Shown: positions 1-8,095 of the stretch, piece after piece
Numbering within the stretch: the stretch's first letter is position 1
Layout of the letters: every line of letters starts with the position of its first letter
Source of the DNA: Chryseobacterium sp. Tr-659
GTDB taxonomy: Bacteria; Bacteroidota; Bacteroidia; Flavobacteriales; Weeksellaceae
DNA length: 64,000 nt
Direction: 5' to 3'
Assembly: GCF_011752975.1 (NCBI RefSeq)
Contig: NZ_VWWP01000002.1
Coordinates: 1-64,000 of the forward strand
Position numbers and translations under genes: made by a program
Notes under the pieces: model-generated
Seen by the model: the letters and a program-made list of their open reading frames with translations, nothing else
The model's database searches: none
What the model was told of the DNA's origin: nothing

Positions 1-221
1 CCCATTATTGTCATTCCGTAGGAATCTAAATAACGTATTCAAGTTTAGGTAAGACCCGCTTCCACTAAATTTCTGCAGCAGACCAAAATATAAACGCTTC
101 ATCATAAAAGCAGGAGCTTAGATTCCTGCGGAATGATAAGGTTAGTATGTATGTGATGTGTATTGATTAATTGCCTATAATACCGTTCAATCCTTAGCTA
201 TCCTCATAGTCTGTCATTTCT
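1..221. repeat. Long repeat, copy 1, with inverted palindromic arms
   Basis: This stretch is nearly identical to 327-545. It carries a left arm at 8-27 (TTGTCATTCCGTAGGAATCT) and, about 95 bases on, its inverted partner at about 120-137 (GATTCCTGCGGAATGAT). The same inverted pair forms the core of the tandem units at 60075-61665, although the sequence around it is different. The copy may begin outside the window. Confidence 0.85.
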
Positions 222-326
222 GGGCTCCAGATAGCGGATTTAAGTTTAGGCTAAAGCCCGTTCCTGTTGAGTATCTTTTCTCGCGGATTTTTCTGATTAT
301 GCAGATTATTATTTCAAGTTTATCCA

Positions 327-545
327 CCCATTATTGTCATTCCGTAGGAATCTAAATAATGTATTCAAGTTTAGGTAAGACCCGCTTCCACTAAATTTCT
401 GCAGCAGACCAAAATATAAACGCATCATAAAAGCAGGAGCTTAGATTCCTGCGGAATGATAAGGTTATTATGTATGTGATGTGTACTGATTAATCGCCTA
501 TAATACGGTTCAATCCTTAGCTATCCCCATAGTTTGTCATTCCGT
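327..545. repeat. Long repeat, copy 2
   Basis: This is the second copy of the 1-221 repeat, offset by 326 bases and differing at only a few positions. It starts with the same CCCATTATTGTCATTCCGTA and contains the same inverted arm pair. A further arm of the same family follows directly at 536-555. The piece between the copies (222-326) contains a half-copy of the second repeat family of this window, the GGGCTTTAGCCC type, at about 249-270. Confidence 0.85.
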
Positions 546-821
546 AGGAATCTAAACTTCAAAATTTGAAGTAAACTAGTGCAGATGATTTTCTGATCAA
601 ATACTCTAATATCCCTTTATTTGCTCATAAAATAACGGTGAAAAATGGTGTGTAAAAATTAGAATTAAATTTTTTTTTCAATTTTTTTGGTTTTTAATTA
701 ACAATTAAACGGTTTTGCCAAAACTTGGTTGTAAAGAGCTTTATATTTAAACGTATTTTAAACTTACTTTAAATTCACCGTTTTGTAGAATTATCTTTAA
801 GGATTTTAACATTTTTTGCAT
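546..821. other. AT-rich intergenic region upstream of the tolC-like gene
   Basis: No coding signal was found here on either strand. The sequence becomes very AT-rich towards the efflux operon and probably holds its promoter. Open frames crossing it on the minus strand run antisense into the real gene at 845 and have no recognisable product. Confidence 0.6.
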
Positions 822-829
822 TATATTTG
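822..829 (+). promoter_or_regulatory. Candidate -7 box of the efflux operon
   Basis: TATATTTG matches the Bacteroidota -7 consensus TAnnTTTG and lies 15 bases before the ATG at 845. No TTG was found at the usual 17-23 base spacing upstream, so only half of the promoter is supported. Confidence 0.4.
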
Positions 830-844
830 TTATAAACATAAACC

Positions 845-2263
845 ATGAAAAACAATTTATTGATTTTTACGTTTAGTTTTTTTGCTTTCCCCGCTTTTGG
901 CTGGGCACAGTCTGCGCCGGATTTTAAAGAACTTCTGGATAGTGCAATGGTTCGGGATTCGAATCTTAAAATGCAGGTTACCCAAAATAAACTTACCGAT
1001 CTCGACGAGCACAAGCTTAAAGACATCTTTCTTCCTACTTTGGAATTGAGCGGTAAAGCCGGCTATCTCAACGGAACAGCAAGACTAACATCGCCGGAAA
1101 TAAATCTGGCTCCTTTTATCAATATTCCCGAGGGAGCGTTTAACAATAATTTCAATGTATCCGGATTTTCAGGTATTGCCAAGGCAGATGCTAAAATGCT
1201 TCTCTATTCCGGAGGTAAGGTTAAATACCTGAAGAAGGCTGTTGAAGAAAAGAAAAAATCTGAAGATATCCTTCTGGAAAAAACAAAAGATGAAGTGATT
1301 GCCGCGATTTCCAGAGCATATGATCAGCTGGCGTTAATCCATCAGTCTAAAAAAGTACTGGATGAAAGTAAGAAAAGACTTGATATCAACAAGAAAACAG
1401 CAGACAAAGCTTTAGGTTACGGCTTGATTACTCCTTATGATCACAAAAAAATTGAACTCGCTCAGGCTACCTTAAATGCTAAAGTAGTGGAATATGAGGG
1501 AAAGAAAGAACTATTGCTGACCCAGCTTTATATTTTAACGGGAATCAACAGAGAACGCCTCAGAATGATTGATCCGGTACTCTCTCCTGTAGAATTGCTG
1601 GAGGCAGAAAAAGGAATAGAGCAGAGAGCTGAAATTCGTGCCTTGGAACATGGAATTGCCGCTGCAGACTATAAGATCAAAGCAGAAAGAACATGGATGA
1701 TTCCTAAAGTGCAGCTTATGGCTTCTGCATACTATATAGGATTGTACGGAAACAGAATCAAATCTTCCGAAAATATAATCCCAGCCGTACCCTTGTTGGG
1801 ATATGAAGGTAAAAAGCTGGACTGGAGACCCAATAATATCAACGTATTTCCTTTGATTACAGCAGGTGTTGGCTTTAAATGGGAAATCTTTGACGGGAAA
1901 GAAGGAAAACATGCGGAAGAAACCGCTAAAGTGGGAAAAGAAGTCCTGCAGAACCAGAAAGATGATGCTTTGAAAAAACTGACGTTAAATCTGGCAAATA
2001 ATCAGACCAATTATGATATTGCTTCTGCGCAAATCACTCTCAAAGCTAAAGAAAAAGAATTGGCTAAAAGTGCACTTGTACAAGCAGAAAAAGAGTTCAG
2101 ATATGGAATGAGCAAATCTTCACAGCTTATTGATGCCGAAAACGATCTTGAAGCTGCCGAATTGGAATATCAGAATGCCATCTTCAACCAGAGAAGAGCG
2201 GGAATAGAACTGATGAGGTCTACCCAGGAGCTGGATATCACCAAATTTTATTTAATTCCTTAA
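845..2263 (+). CDS. TolC family outer membrane efflux protein
   Basis: The 472-residue protein has an N-terminal signal peptide (about residues 1-21, ending near WAQS). Its long, alanine-, lysine- and glutamate-rich helical segments, repeated in two halves, are typical of TolC/OprM-type outer membrane channels. In the family, three copies form a trans-periplasmic tunnel for export. Nine bases downstream follows an HlyD-like adaptor and then an ABC-2 permease, so this is the outer membrane part of a tripartite exporter. A Bacteroidota -7 box sits just upstream. The transported substrate cannot be read from the sequence. The family is clear, the exact role inferred. Confidence 0.9.
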   Translation: MKNNLLIFTFSFFAFPAFGWAQSAPDFKELLDSAMVRDSNLKMQVTQNKLTDLDEHKLKDIFLPTLELSGKAGYLNGTARLTSPEINLAPFINIPEGAFNNNFNVSGFSGIAKADAKMLLYSGGKVKYLKKAVEEKKKSEDILLEKTKDEVIAAISRAYDQLALIHQSKKVLDESKKRLDINKKTADKALGYGLITPYDHKKIELAQATLNAKVVEYEGKKELLLTQLYILTGINRERLRMIDPVLSPVELLEAEKGIEQRAEIRALEHGIAAADYKIKAERTWMIPKVQLMASAYYIGLYGNRIKSSENIIPAVPLLGYEGKKLDWRPNNINVFPLITAGVGFKWEIFDGKEGKHAEETAKVGKEVLQNQKDDALKKLTLNLANNQTNYDIASAQITLKAKEKELAKSALVQAEKEFRYGMSKSSQLIDAENDLEAAELEYQNAIFNQRRAGIELMRSTQELDITKFYLIP

Positions 2264-2271
2264 AAATTTAA

Positions 2272-3231
2272 ATGATGCATAAAAATATATCTATACTCTT
2301 CACTGCTCTGTTTTTGTTGGGGAGCTGCGGTAAAAAAGACGAAAAGGTGAAAGAACCTGAAGGGAAGACCAAAAAGGATGTAATCTCTTTTGCACCTAAG
2401 GTTACCGGAAGGATCTTAAAAATATACGTTTCCGAAGGTCAAACTGTGAAAAAAGGAGACACCCTTGCACAGCTTGATGTGCCGGAGGTTTCTGCAAAAA
2501 TAGCCCAGGCCCAGGGAGCTGTAAGTGCGGCAATAGCACAGGAACAGATGGCCAAGAACGGAGCAACAGCCGATCAGATGAAGCAGCTTCAGGCTAAATA
2601 TAAAGGATTGAAAGAACAGTACGAATTTGCTCAGAAATCTTATAAAAGAGCAAACAATATGTTCCGCGATAGTCTGATGTCTCCACAGGCTCATGATGAG
2701 GTATATGCAAAACTTCAAGGAGCGAAAGCACAGTATGATGCTGTAGTGGCAGAATTGGATGATGTAAAAAGAGGAACTCGTTTCGAAAAAGTGGAAATGG
2801 CTGCTGGGCAGGCATCTCAGGCTAAAGGAGCTTTGCAGGAAGCGAATGTTGCCTACTCCGAAAGATATGTGATTGCTACCAATGATATGGAAATAGAAAC
2901 CATCAGCCTGAATCCGGGAGAACTGGCAACGGCCGGCTTTGCACTGTTCAACGGATATATCCCGGAAAGTACTTATTTCAGATTTACCGTTCCTGAAAGT
3001 GCCATTTCAAAATATAAAAAAGGACAGAACGTCAATATGCAGGTAGTTTATAACAAAGAAAACCTGGAAGGAAATATCGTTTACATCAAACAGCTGACCA
3101 GATATGCAGATATTACGACAGCCTATCCTGATTATCAGCTGCAGGACGCGATCTACGAGATCAAGGTAAAGCCAAACGATATGAATAAGGCGAAAAGTCT
3201 TTTAGTCAATGCCAATGTAATCCTGAAATAA
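2272..3231 (+). CDS. HlyD family periplasmic adaptor lipoprotein
   Basis: This 319-residue protein starts with a lipoprotein signal whose lipobox (LLGSC, Cys19) predicts anchoring by lipid rather than by a membrane helix. A biotinyl-lipoyl-like half follows at about residues 35-75, with GRILKIYVSEGQTVKKGDTL, then a long alpha-helical hairpin at about 75-180 rich in Ala, Gln and Lys, then a beta-barrel domain. This is the layout of membrane fusion proteins that join an inner membrane pump to TolC. It sits between the tolC-like gene and the ABC permease and is surely co-transcribed with them. ATG ATG at the start leaves a one-codon ambiguity. Confidence 0.88.
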   Translation: MMHKNISILFTALFLLGSCGKKDEKVKEPEGKTKKDVISFAPKVTGRILKIYVSEGQTVKKGDTLAQLDVPEVSAKIAQAQGAVSAAIAQEQMAKNGATADQMKQLQAKYKGLKEQYEFAQKSYKRANNMFRDSLMSPQAHDEVYAKLQGAKAQYDAVVAELDDVKRGTRFEKVEMAAGQASQAKGALQEANVAYSERYVIATNDMEIETISLNPGELATAGFALFNGYIPESTYFRFTVPESAISKYKKGQNVNMQVVYNKENLEGNIVYIKQLTRYADITTAYPDYQLQDAIYEIKVKPNDMNKAKSLLVNANVILK

Positions 3232-3291
3232 TATTAACAGGTCATAATGGATGAATTTCCGTTGTGTTCTTAAAAATATAAAAATAAACAG

Positions 3292-4500
3292 ATGAAAGAA
3301 TTTTTCCGTCTTTTAAAACGTGAGTTCAAACTTTTTATCGGCAATTCTACCTTAAGGACGGTGTTCTTTTTGGCACCGGTGTTCTATGCAACCTTGCTGG
3401 GGTTTGTTTACAAAAGCGGAAAAGTGGAAAATACACCTGTGCTGGTTATTGACAGGGATAATACGCCTCTTTCTAATCAATTAACGGAAATGCTTGATGA
3501 CAATAAAAGCATCCGAATTATTAAATATTTGCAGGAGCCTTTGAGCATTAAAGATGAGGTAATTAGACATGAAGCCGCGGCCGTCGTAATCATTCCGTCC
3601 AGATTTGAAGGAGATATGCTTCAGAAGAAATATCCCGAACTGAATGTCTACATCAATACAGGAAACGTTCTGACGGCAAATTTTGCTTCGAAAGCCCTTC
3701 AGTTAACCATAGGAACTTTCTCTGCCGGAGCTTCAATAAAAGCTTTGCAAAAAGCAGGAATGCCAGCAGCAAAGGCTGCTACACAATACGAGCCTTTCAA
3801 AGCCAATTATATAACGCTGTTCAATACCACCGGAAACTACCTTATTTTTATGTGGCCAGCAATGCTCGCAGTAGTATTGCAGCAGGTAATTCTTTTAGCG
3901 ATGGCAGTGAGCTTTGCAGCAGAATTTGAGAGAGGTTCTTTCGTAAAAGAATATCTTAAAATGAAAAGATGGGCTTTTCCAACGATGCTTATTAAAGTAA
4001 TTCCAATCTGGGTGTTTTCAATCCTTATCGTGAGTATTTACTACTTCATGCACATGATTTTCAGGGTTCCGATGCCGGAAGGAATACTCAATTTTATTCT
4101 CCTTACAGCTGTTTTTGTAGGCTCTGCTTCATTTTTAGGAGTGTTCATCAGCATATTGATTCCGGATGCTTTGAAAGCAACACAGATCCTTATGGTTATA
4201 GCATCACCGGCATTCATTATCAGTGGTTTTACATGGCCTTTGAATGCAATGCCTGCCTTTGTTCAGTTTATTGCGAATATTATCCCGTTAACCCCGTTTC
4301 TGCAAGCCTTTAAGATTTTATTGATTCAGAAAGGTTCAGTAGAACTTACTTTTCCATACCTTCAGCATTTAAGTATCCTTTTAGTGGTATATGCCGTTTT
4401 AGGCTGGATTGCTTTGAAAATCAAACTCTGGTTTATTTTCAAAAAAGCAACTCCGCAGGAGATTAAAGTTGAGAGTACTTCTCAGGAGGATGTGGAATAG
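3292..4500 (+). CDS. ABC-2 type transporter permease
   Basis: The 402-residue protein has one N-terminal membrane helix (about residues 20-38), a large extracytoplasmic domain (about 45-175), and then about five closely spaced helices (about 180-375). This is the ABC-2 permease plan of YhhJ/YbhR-type exporters. It is the third gene of the TolC-HlyD operon. Related Bacteroidota operons often hold a second permease, and ABC exporters need an ATPase; neither follows here. The ATPase must be encoded elsewhere, or the operon has lost a part. The charged C-terminal tail is hydrophilic. Confidence 0.88.
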   Translation: MKEFFRLLKREFKLFIGNSTLRTVFFLAPVFYATLLGFVYKSGKVENTPVLVIDRDNTPLSNQLTEMLDDNKSIRIIKYLQEPLSIKDEVIRHEAAAVVIIPSRFEGDMLQKKYPELNVYINTGNVLTANFASKALQLTIGTFSAGASIKALQKAGMPAAKAATQYEPFKANYITLFNTTGNYLIFMWPAMLAVVLQQVILLAMAVSFAAEFERGSFVKEYLKMKRWAFPTMLIKVIPIWVFSILIVSIYYFMHMIFRVPMPEGILNFILLTAVFVGSASFLGVFISILIPDALKATQILMVIASPAFIISGFTWPLNAMPAFVQFIANIIPLTPFLQAFKILLIQKGSVELTFPYLQHLSILLVVYAVLGWIALKIKLWFIFKKATPQEIKVESTSQEDVE

Positions 4501-4839
4501 TTTTTTTTACTAGTTGCTAGTTATCCGGTTGCTTGTTGTCTGGTTGATGGCGGACAGTGTCAATTATTTTAATTGCTGGAATTTATTTGTGATGATTCAA
4601 AATATCAATGACCAAAAAATAAGTCAAACATAATTAACAGCTAATCTAAACATCTTGCATCCAGCAGCTCATATCCCTTCAATCTTAATCGCTGCACTTA
4701 ATCTGAAACCACCATCCGGTATCCAGCAACTATTAACCTGCGAAAAGCATCCTGTACCCAACAATTTCTCCTTTTTTCAACCGACTATAAAATCAAACAA
4801 AAAAACTGATATATTTGTTTCTGGTAAAACAGAAAAAAT
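4501..4839. other. Intergenic region with degenerate low-complexity repeats
   Basis: No gene is supported. Around 4510-4555 short words such as GTTGC, TAGTTATCCGG and TTGTCTGG recur, and 4655-4765 is unusually C-rich for this genome, with several CCAGCA or CATCC-like words. The open frame across 4655-4891 has no recognisable protein and runs into the real start at 4840. It looks like a decaying repeat. Confidence 0.5.
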
Positions 4840-5295
4840 ATGGAAAATGTATTTGACGCAAAAGATGCTCAAAACTATATTGATAGAATAAATAAACTGG
4901 TGGAAGATACTCATGGATTATGGGGAAAAATGACAGTAGACCAAATGCTGGCACATTGTTGTGTAACTTATGAAATGATTTATGAACCGGAAAAACATAA
5001 AAAACCGGGATCTATCGCAAAATTTATCCTCAAAACTTTTGTAAAGCCCAAAGTGGTGGGTGAAAAAGCGTACCCGAGAGATTCCCCTACAGCACCTCAG
5101 TTTTTAGTGACCGGCAGAAAAAATTTTGACGAAGAGAAAAAAAGGCTGATCGGTTTTATCCAGAAGACACAGCAGTTGGGTGCAGATGCGTTTGACGGTA
5201 AAGAATCTTTCTCTTTCGGAAAATTAAAAGCTCAGGAGTGGAATAACATGTTTGCAAAACACCTGAATCACCACCTTTCGCAATTTGGCGTTTAA
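4840..5295 (+). CDS. DUF1569 family protein (DinB-like fold)
   Basis: The 151-residue cytoplasmic protein matches the DUF1569 family in overall sequence. It has an early LWGKMTVDQMLAHC segment (about residues 27-40) and a late HLNHHLSQFG segment (about 141-150). The spaced histidines resemble the metal-binding positions of the DinB/YfiT four-helix fold. The biochemical role of the family is unknown. It probably heads a transcription unit with the secreted protein at 5306, only 10 bases away. No regulatory element could be assigned. Confidence 0.8.
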   Translation: MENVFDAKDAQNYIDRINKLVEDTHGLWGKMTVDQMLAHCCVTYEMIYEPEKHKKPGSIAKFILKTFVKPKVVGEKAYPRDSPTAPQFLVTGRKNFDEEKKRLIGFIQKTQQLGADAFDGKESFSFGKLKAQEWNNMFAKHLNHHLSQFGV

Positions 5296-5305
5296 AAATC
5301 ACTGC

Positions 5306-5776
5306 ATGAAAAAATTTTTATTACTCTTCATTCTGGCAGCCAATTTTGTATTGGGACAAATGCCGGATATCTCAAATGTATGGCTTAATAACAGTAAACC
5401 ATATGTCGGGACTATCGGAAATAAAGGTCAGGAACTGAAACTTAAAATTAATATTGCTGAACAGAATAAAAAGAATGATCAGGAATATTTTGTTTCGGGA
5501 TATTCTCTTGTGGATGCGAACTATGCAAAATTTGAAGGAAAAATTACCATTTCAAAATATAAAGATGCAAAAAAGCAGGGAACTGTATTCGGAGAATATG
5601 AGCTGGCAGAAGAGAATAAAGGAAAACATTCCGGACTTTTTAAAGGAAAGTTTGTTTACCATTTCAAATGGAATAAAAAAACTGAAAAGATCGAAGAACA
5701 GCATATTGAATTTGATGGAGACTGGAAAAGCTATGACGGAAGCTTAGAATTTAAAACCCACCTGAAAAATCAATAA
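5306..5776 (+). CDS. Secreted protein of unknown function
   Basis: The start is placed at the ATG at 5306 because it gives a clean signal peptide, MKKFLLLFILAANFVLG followed by Q, while an in-frame start at 5285 would add seven polar residues before it and overlap the previous gene. The mature part, about 138 residues, is rich in Lys, Tyr, Phe and Gly and appears to be all beta strand. I do not recognise the family. It lies 10 bases after the DUF1569 gene. A lipocalin-like or beta-sandwich fold is possible but not shown. Confidence 0.65.
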   Translation: MKKFLLLFILAANFVLGQMPDISNVWLNNSKPYVGTIGNKGQELKLKINIAEQNKKNDQEYFVSGYSLVDANYAKFEGKITISKYKDAKKQGTVFGEYELAEENKGKHSGLFKGKFVYHFKWNKKTEKIEEQHIEFDGDWKSYDGSLEFKTHLKNQ

Positions 5777-5838
5777 TAAAAATCATACTCAGATCTATAA
5801 ATACAGATTCCCAACCCATTAAACCCAATAACAAACAT

Positions 5839-6210
5839 ATGAAACTAGGAGCATTTTCAATCAGCTTAAGTGTAAAAGATCTTCAGAAATCTAAAGAATT
5901 CTACGAAAAACTCGGCTTTACTGTGATGGCAGGAACTACCGAACAGAATTACCTGATTATGAAGAACGGCTCTACTTTAATAGGGCTGTTTCAGGCAATG
6001 TTCGATGGTAATATGCTTACTTTCAATCCTGGATGGGATGAAAATGCACAAAATCTTGAATCTTTTGATGATGTACGTGCCATTCAAAAGCATCTGAAAG
6101 AAAATGGGGTAGAACTTGAAAAAGATGCTGATGAAACTACTTCAGGACCGGAACATATCTATCTGAAAGATCCGGATGGAAATATGATCTTAATAGACCA
6201 GCACAGATAA
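5839..6210 (+). CDS. VOC family protein (glyoxalase/bleomycin-resistance fold)
   Basis: The 123-residue protein has the hallmark beginning of the vicinal oxygen chelate fold (FSISLSVKDLQKSKEFYEKL, residues 5-24) and the matching end, YLKDPDGNMILIDQ. Such proteins bind a metal between paired beta-alpha-beta modules and serve as lyases, dioxygenases or drug-binding proteins. One monomer of this length holds two modules. It is followed 36 bases later by a second VOC-type gene. The substrate is unknown. Confidence 0.85.
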   Translation: MKLGAFSISLSVKDLQKSKEFYEKLGFTVMAGTTEQNYLIMKNGSTLIGLFQAMFDGNMLTFNPGWDENAQNLESFDDVRAIQKHLKENGVELEKDADETTSGPEHIYLKDPDGNMILIDQHR

Positions 6211-6246
6211 AAGTATACAAAAACTTAACTAATAAAAAAAACAATC

Positions 6247-6696
6247 ATGGCATCAGTAAACGTTTATTTAACATTCAATGGAAATTGCAGAGAAGCATTT
6301 GACTTCTATAAATCAGTTTTCGGGGGAGAGTATCCTTACATCGGAACATTTGGAGAAATGCCTCCAATGGAAGGAAAAGAAACTCCTGAAGAAGATAAGA
6401 ATAAGATCATGCACGTTTCCCTTCCTATTTCCAAGGAAACAATACTAATGGGAAGTGATACAGGCGGAGAATGGGCTTCCCATTTTAAAGCTGGAAATAA
6501 TTTTGCGATCTCTGTGAATGCAGAATCTAAAGAAGAAGCTGATAAATTATTTGGCGGTCTTTCTGCAGGAGGACAGGTTACCATGCCAATGGCAGATACA
6601 TTCTGGGGTGCTTATTTCGGAATGTTTACTGATAAATTCGGAATCAACTGGATGATCAACTACGATGACCCTGCTAAAATGCAGCAGCATCCATAA
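6247..6696 (+). CDS. VOC family protein, PhnB type
   Basis: This 149-residue protein begins with VNVYLTFNGNCREAFDFYKS, the typical opening of the PhnB subgroup of the VOC superfamily, and ends with a FGINWMINYD segment that matches the family's closing strand. PhnB-like proteins are widespread single-domain VOC proteins of uncertain activity. It follows another VOC gene with a 36-base gap and ends in a strong terminator at 6732. It is probably co-transcribed with that neighbour. Confidence 0.87.
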   Translation: MASVNVYLTFNGNCREAFDFYKSVFGGEYPYIGTFGEMPPMEGKETPEEDKNKIMHVSLPISKETILMGSDTGGEWASHFKAGNNFAISVNAESKEEADKLFGGLSAGGQVTMPMADTFWGAYFGMFTDKFGINWMINYDDPAKMQQHP

Positions 6697-6731
6697 TATG
6701 AATATTTTCTATTTGAAATAGAGTTAGAACT

Positions 6732-6753
6732 AACCGGCAATTTACTGCCGGTT
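6732..6753 (+). terminator. Rho-independent terminator after the PhnB-like gene
   Basis: The stem AACCGGCA / TGCCGGTT (8 bp, perfect) has a six-base loop and is followed by TTTTTATTT. Confidence 0.88.
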
Positions 6754-6789
6754 TTTTATTTGATGATATATTTACATCCCGAAATTTTA

Positions 6790-6797
6790 TAAATTTG
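6790..6797 (+). promoter_or_regulatory. Candidate -7 box for the DUF1398 gene
   Basis: TAAATTTG matches TAnnTTTG, 57 bases upstream of the ATG at 6855 and just after the preceding terminator. No correctly spaced TTG was found. Confidence 0.4.
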
Positions 6798-6854
6798 GGT
6801 AAATCATGGAAGGAAAAACTATAAATATTATTATCAAACTAAAAAAATCAAAAG

Positions 6855-7247
6855 ATGAAATTTACTATTGAAGAGATTAAAACAGAACATCAAAAAGTAA
6901 AAAGCGGTGCTGATTTTCCTCAATATATCAGAGCTATTAAAAATTTGGGTGTCTCTCACTACAAAACCTATGTTCAGGACGGTAATACCGAATATTTTGA
7001 CGCAGATAACCAGTCTGCACAAACAGGGAGTAAATATAAACTGCTTACCATTGCTGAAAATACCGATCCGGAAAATTTTAAGATCAGATTAAAACTTCAC
7101 CAACAGGGAGGAACAGATTATATGACTTTTTGTAATGACTGTGCAGAAAACGGGATTAAAGGCTGGACAATGGATCTGAATGCAATGACGTGTTCTTATT
7201 TTGACCAAAATGATCAGGAAATTCTGGTAGAAAAGGTTCCGGGCTAA
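6855..7247 (+). CDS. DUF1398 family protein
   Basis: The 130-residue protein matches the DUF1398 (YbcV-like) family along its whole length. Visible features are an N-terminal helix with SGADFPQYIRAIKNLGV (about residues 17-33), a central segment with a Tyr-rich YVQDGNTEYFD, and a C-terminal CNDCAENGIKGWTMDL (about 92-107) with a CxxC pair. The function of the family is unknown. It stands alone between a terminator and a separate promoter and so is likely monocistronic. Confidence 0.82.
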   Translation: MKFTIEEIKTEHQKVKSGADFPQYIRAIKNLGVSHYKTYVQDGNTEYFDADNQSAQTGSKYKLLTIAENTDPENFKIRLKLHQQGGTDYMTFCNDCAENGIKGWTMDLNAMTCSYFDQNDQEILVEKVPG

Positions 7248-7282
7248 TATAAATTTCTTTAAATCATGTAATTAAATATTGT

Positions 7283-7313
7283 TTGCTATTATTGATTTAA
7301 AATATTAATTTTG
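7283..7313 (+). promoter_or_regulatory. Bacteroidota-type promoter for the DUF2490 gene
   Basis: TTG at 7283-7285, a 20-base spacer, and TAATTTTG at 7306-7313 match the consensus TTG-N17-23-TAnnTTTG, 32 bases before the ATG at 7346. This is the most complete promoter match found in the window. Confidence 0.6.
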
Positions 7314-7345
7314 TTAAAAACGATAGATAATAGTAATTAATAAAC

Positions 7346-8023
7346 ATGAGAAAGGTTTTTACGAAGTTGGCATTCACAGTATTAGGGTTAGGATCCATAC
7401 TTACATTTGCGCAGAAAAGTGATCTGGGAGCATGGTATATGTATTTCGGGAATAATAAAATCAGCAAGAAATTAAACTGGCATAATGAGATTCAATACCG
7501 GAATTTTGATGCAGTTGGAGATCTGGAACAGCTTTTAATCCGTACAGGGATAGGATATGATCTCACAGAAAACAATAACAATGTGTTATTGGGATATGGT
7601 TTTATTCTGAGCCAGCCTTATGTAAACGGGGAGAAAAAAGAAAATATTGAGCACAGGATTTTCCAGCAGTATATTACCAAACAGAAGTTCGGACGTTTTA
7701 ATATTCAGCATCGTTACCGTTTGGAAGAACGCTTTTTAGAAGATGACTTCAGAATGAGATTCCGTTATATGTTAGGATTGAATATTCCGATCACAAAGAA
7801 GGAAATGCTGCCTAAAACCCTTTATGCATCTGTTTACAATGAAATTTTTCTTCATTTTGACAGTCCGGTTTTCGACAGAAACAGAGTCTATGGCGCATTG
7901 GGATATGTAATCAATAAAAATATGAGGATTGAAGCCGGATATATGAACCAGATTCAGGAAAACAGAAACCGCGGGCAGATTCAGATCGGCTTTTATAACA
8001 ATATTCCGTTTACCCGAAACTGA
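7346..8023 (+). CDS. DUF2490 domain-containing outer membrane beta-barrel protein
   Basis: The 225-residue protein has a signal peptide (about residues 1-22, ending FAQ) and alternating aromatic and polar strands, with segments such as LGAWYMYFGNNKISKKLNWH and a C-terminal IQIGFYNNIPF. This pattern fits DUF2490, a family of predicted outer membrane barrels in Bacteroidota. The function is unknown. A near-consensus promoter lies upstream. The next gene, a bestrophin, follows after 72 bases, and co-transcription is possible. Confidence 0.82.
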   Translation: MRKVFTKLAFTVLGLGSILTFAQKSDLGAWYMYFGNNKISKKLNWHNEIQYRNFDAVGDLEQLLIRTGIGYDLTENNNNVLLGYGFILSQPYVNGEKKENIEHRIFQQYITKQKFGRFNIQHRYRLEERFLEDDFRMRFRYMLGLNIPITKKEMLPKTLYASVYNEIFLHFDSPVFDRNRVYGALGYVINKNMRIEAGYMNQIQENRNRGQIQIGFYNNIPFTRN

Positions 8024-8095
8024 TTGGTAATGCTGAATGCCTGATGAAAGCCATTATCCGGAAAATAAATATAAACACAATAAAATAAACACAAT

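Noticed and set aside
775..1026. Minus-strand open frame over the start of the tolC-like gene
   Set aside because: It overlaps a clear signal peptide gene in antisense, is Ser- and Lys-rich, and shows no domain.
2272..4500. HlyD/ABC genes as exporter for the double-glycine peptides
   Set aside because: No C39 peptidase or ATPase domain is present, the genes are 24 kb away, and the permease is of the ABC-2 drug-export type.
4655..4891. Plus-strand open frame before the DUF1569 gene
   Set aside because: Its sequence is derived from low-complexity repeat DNA and it overlaps the real start at 4840 in another frame.
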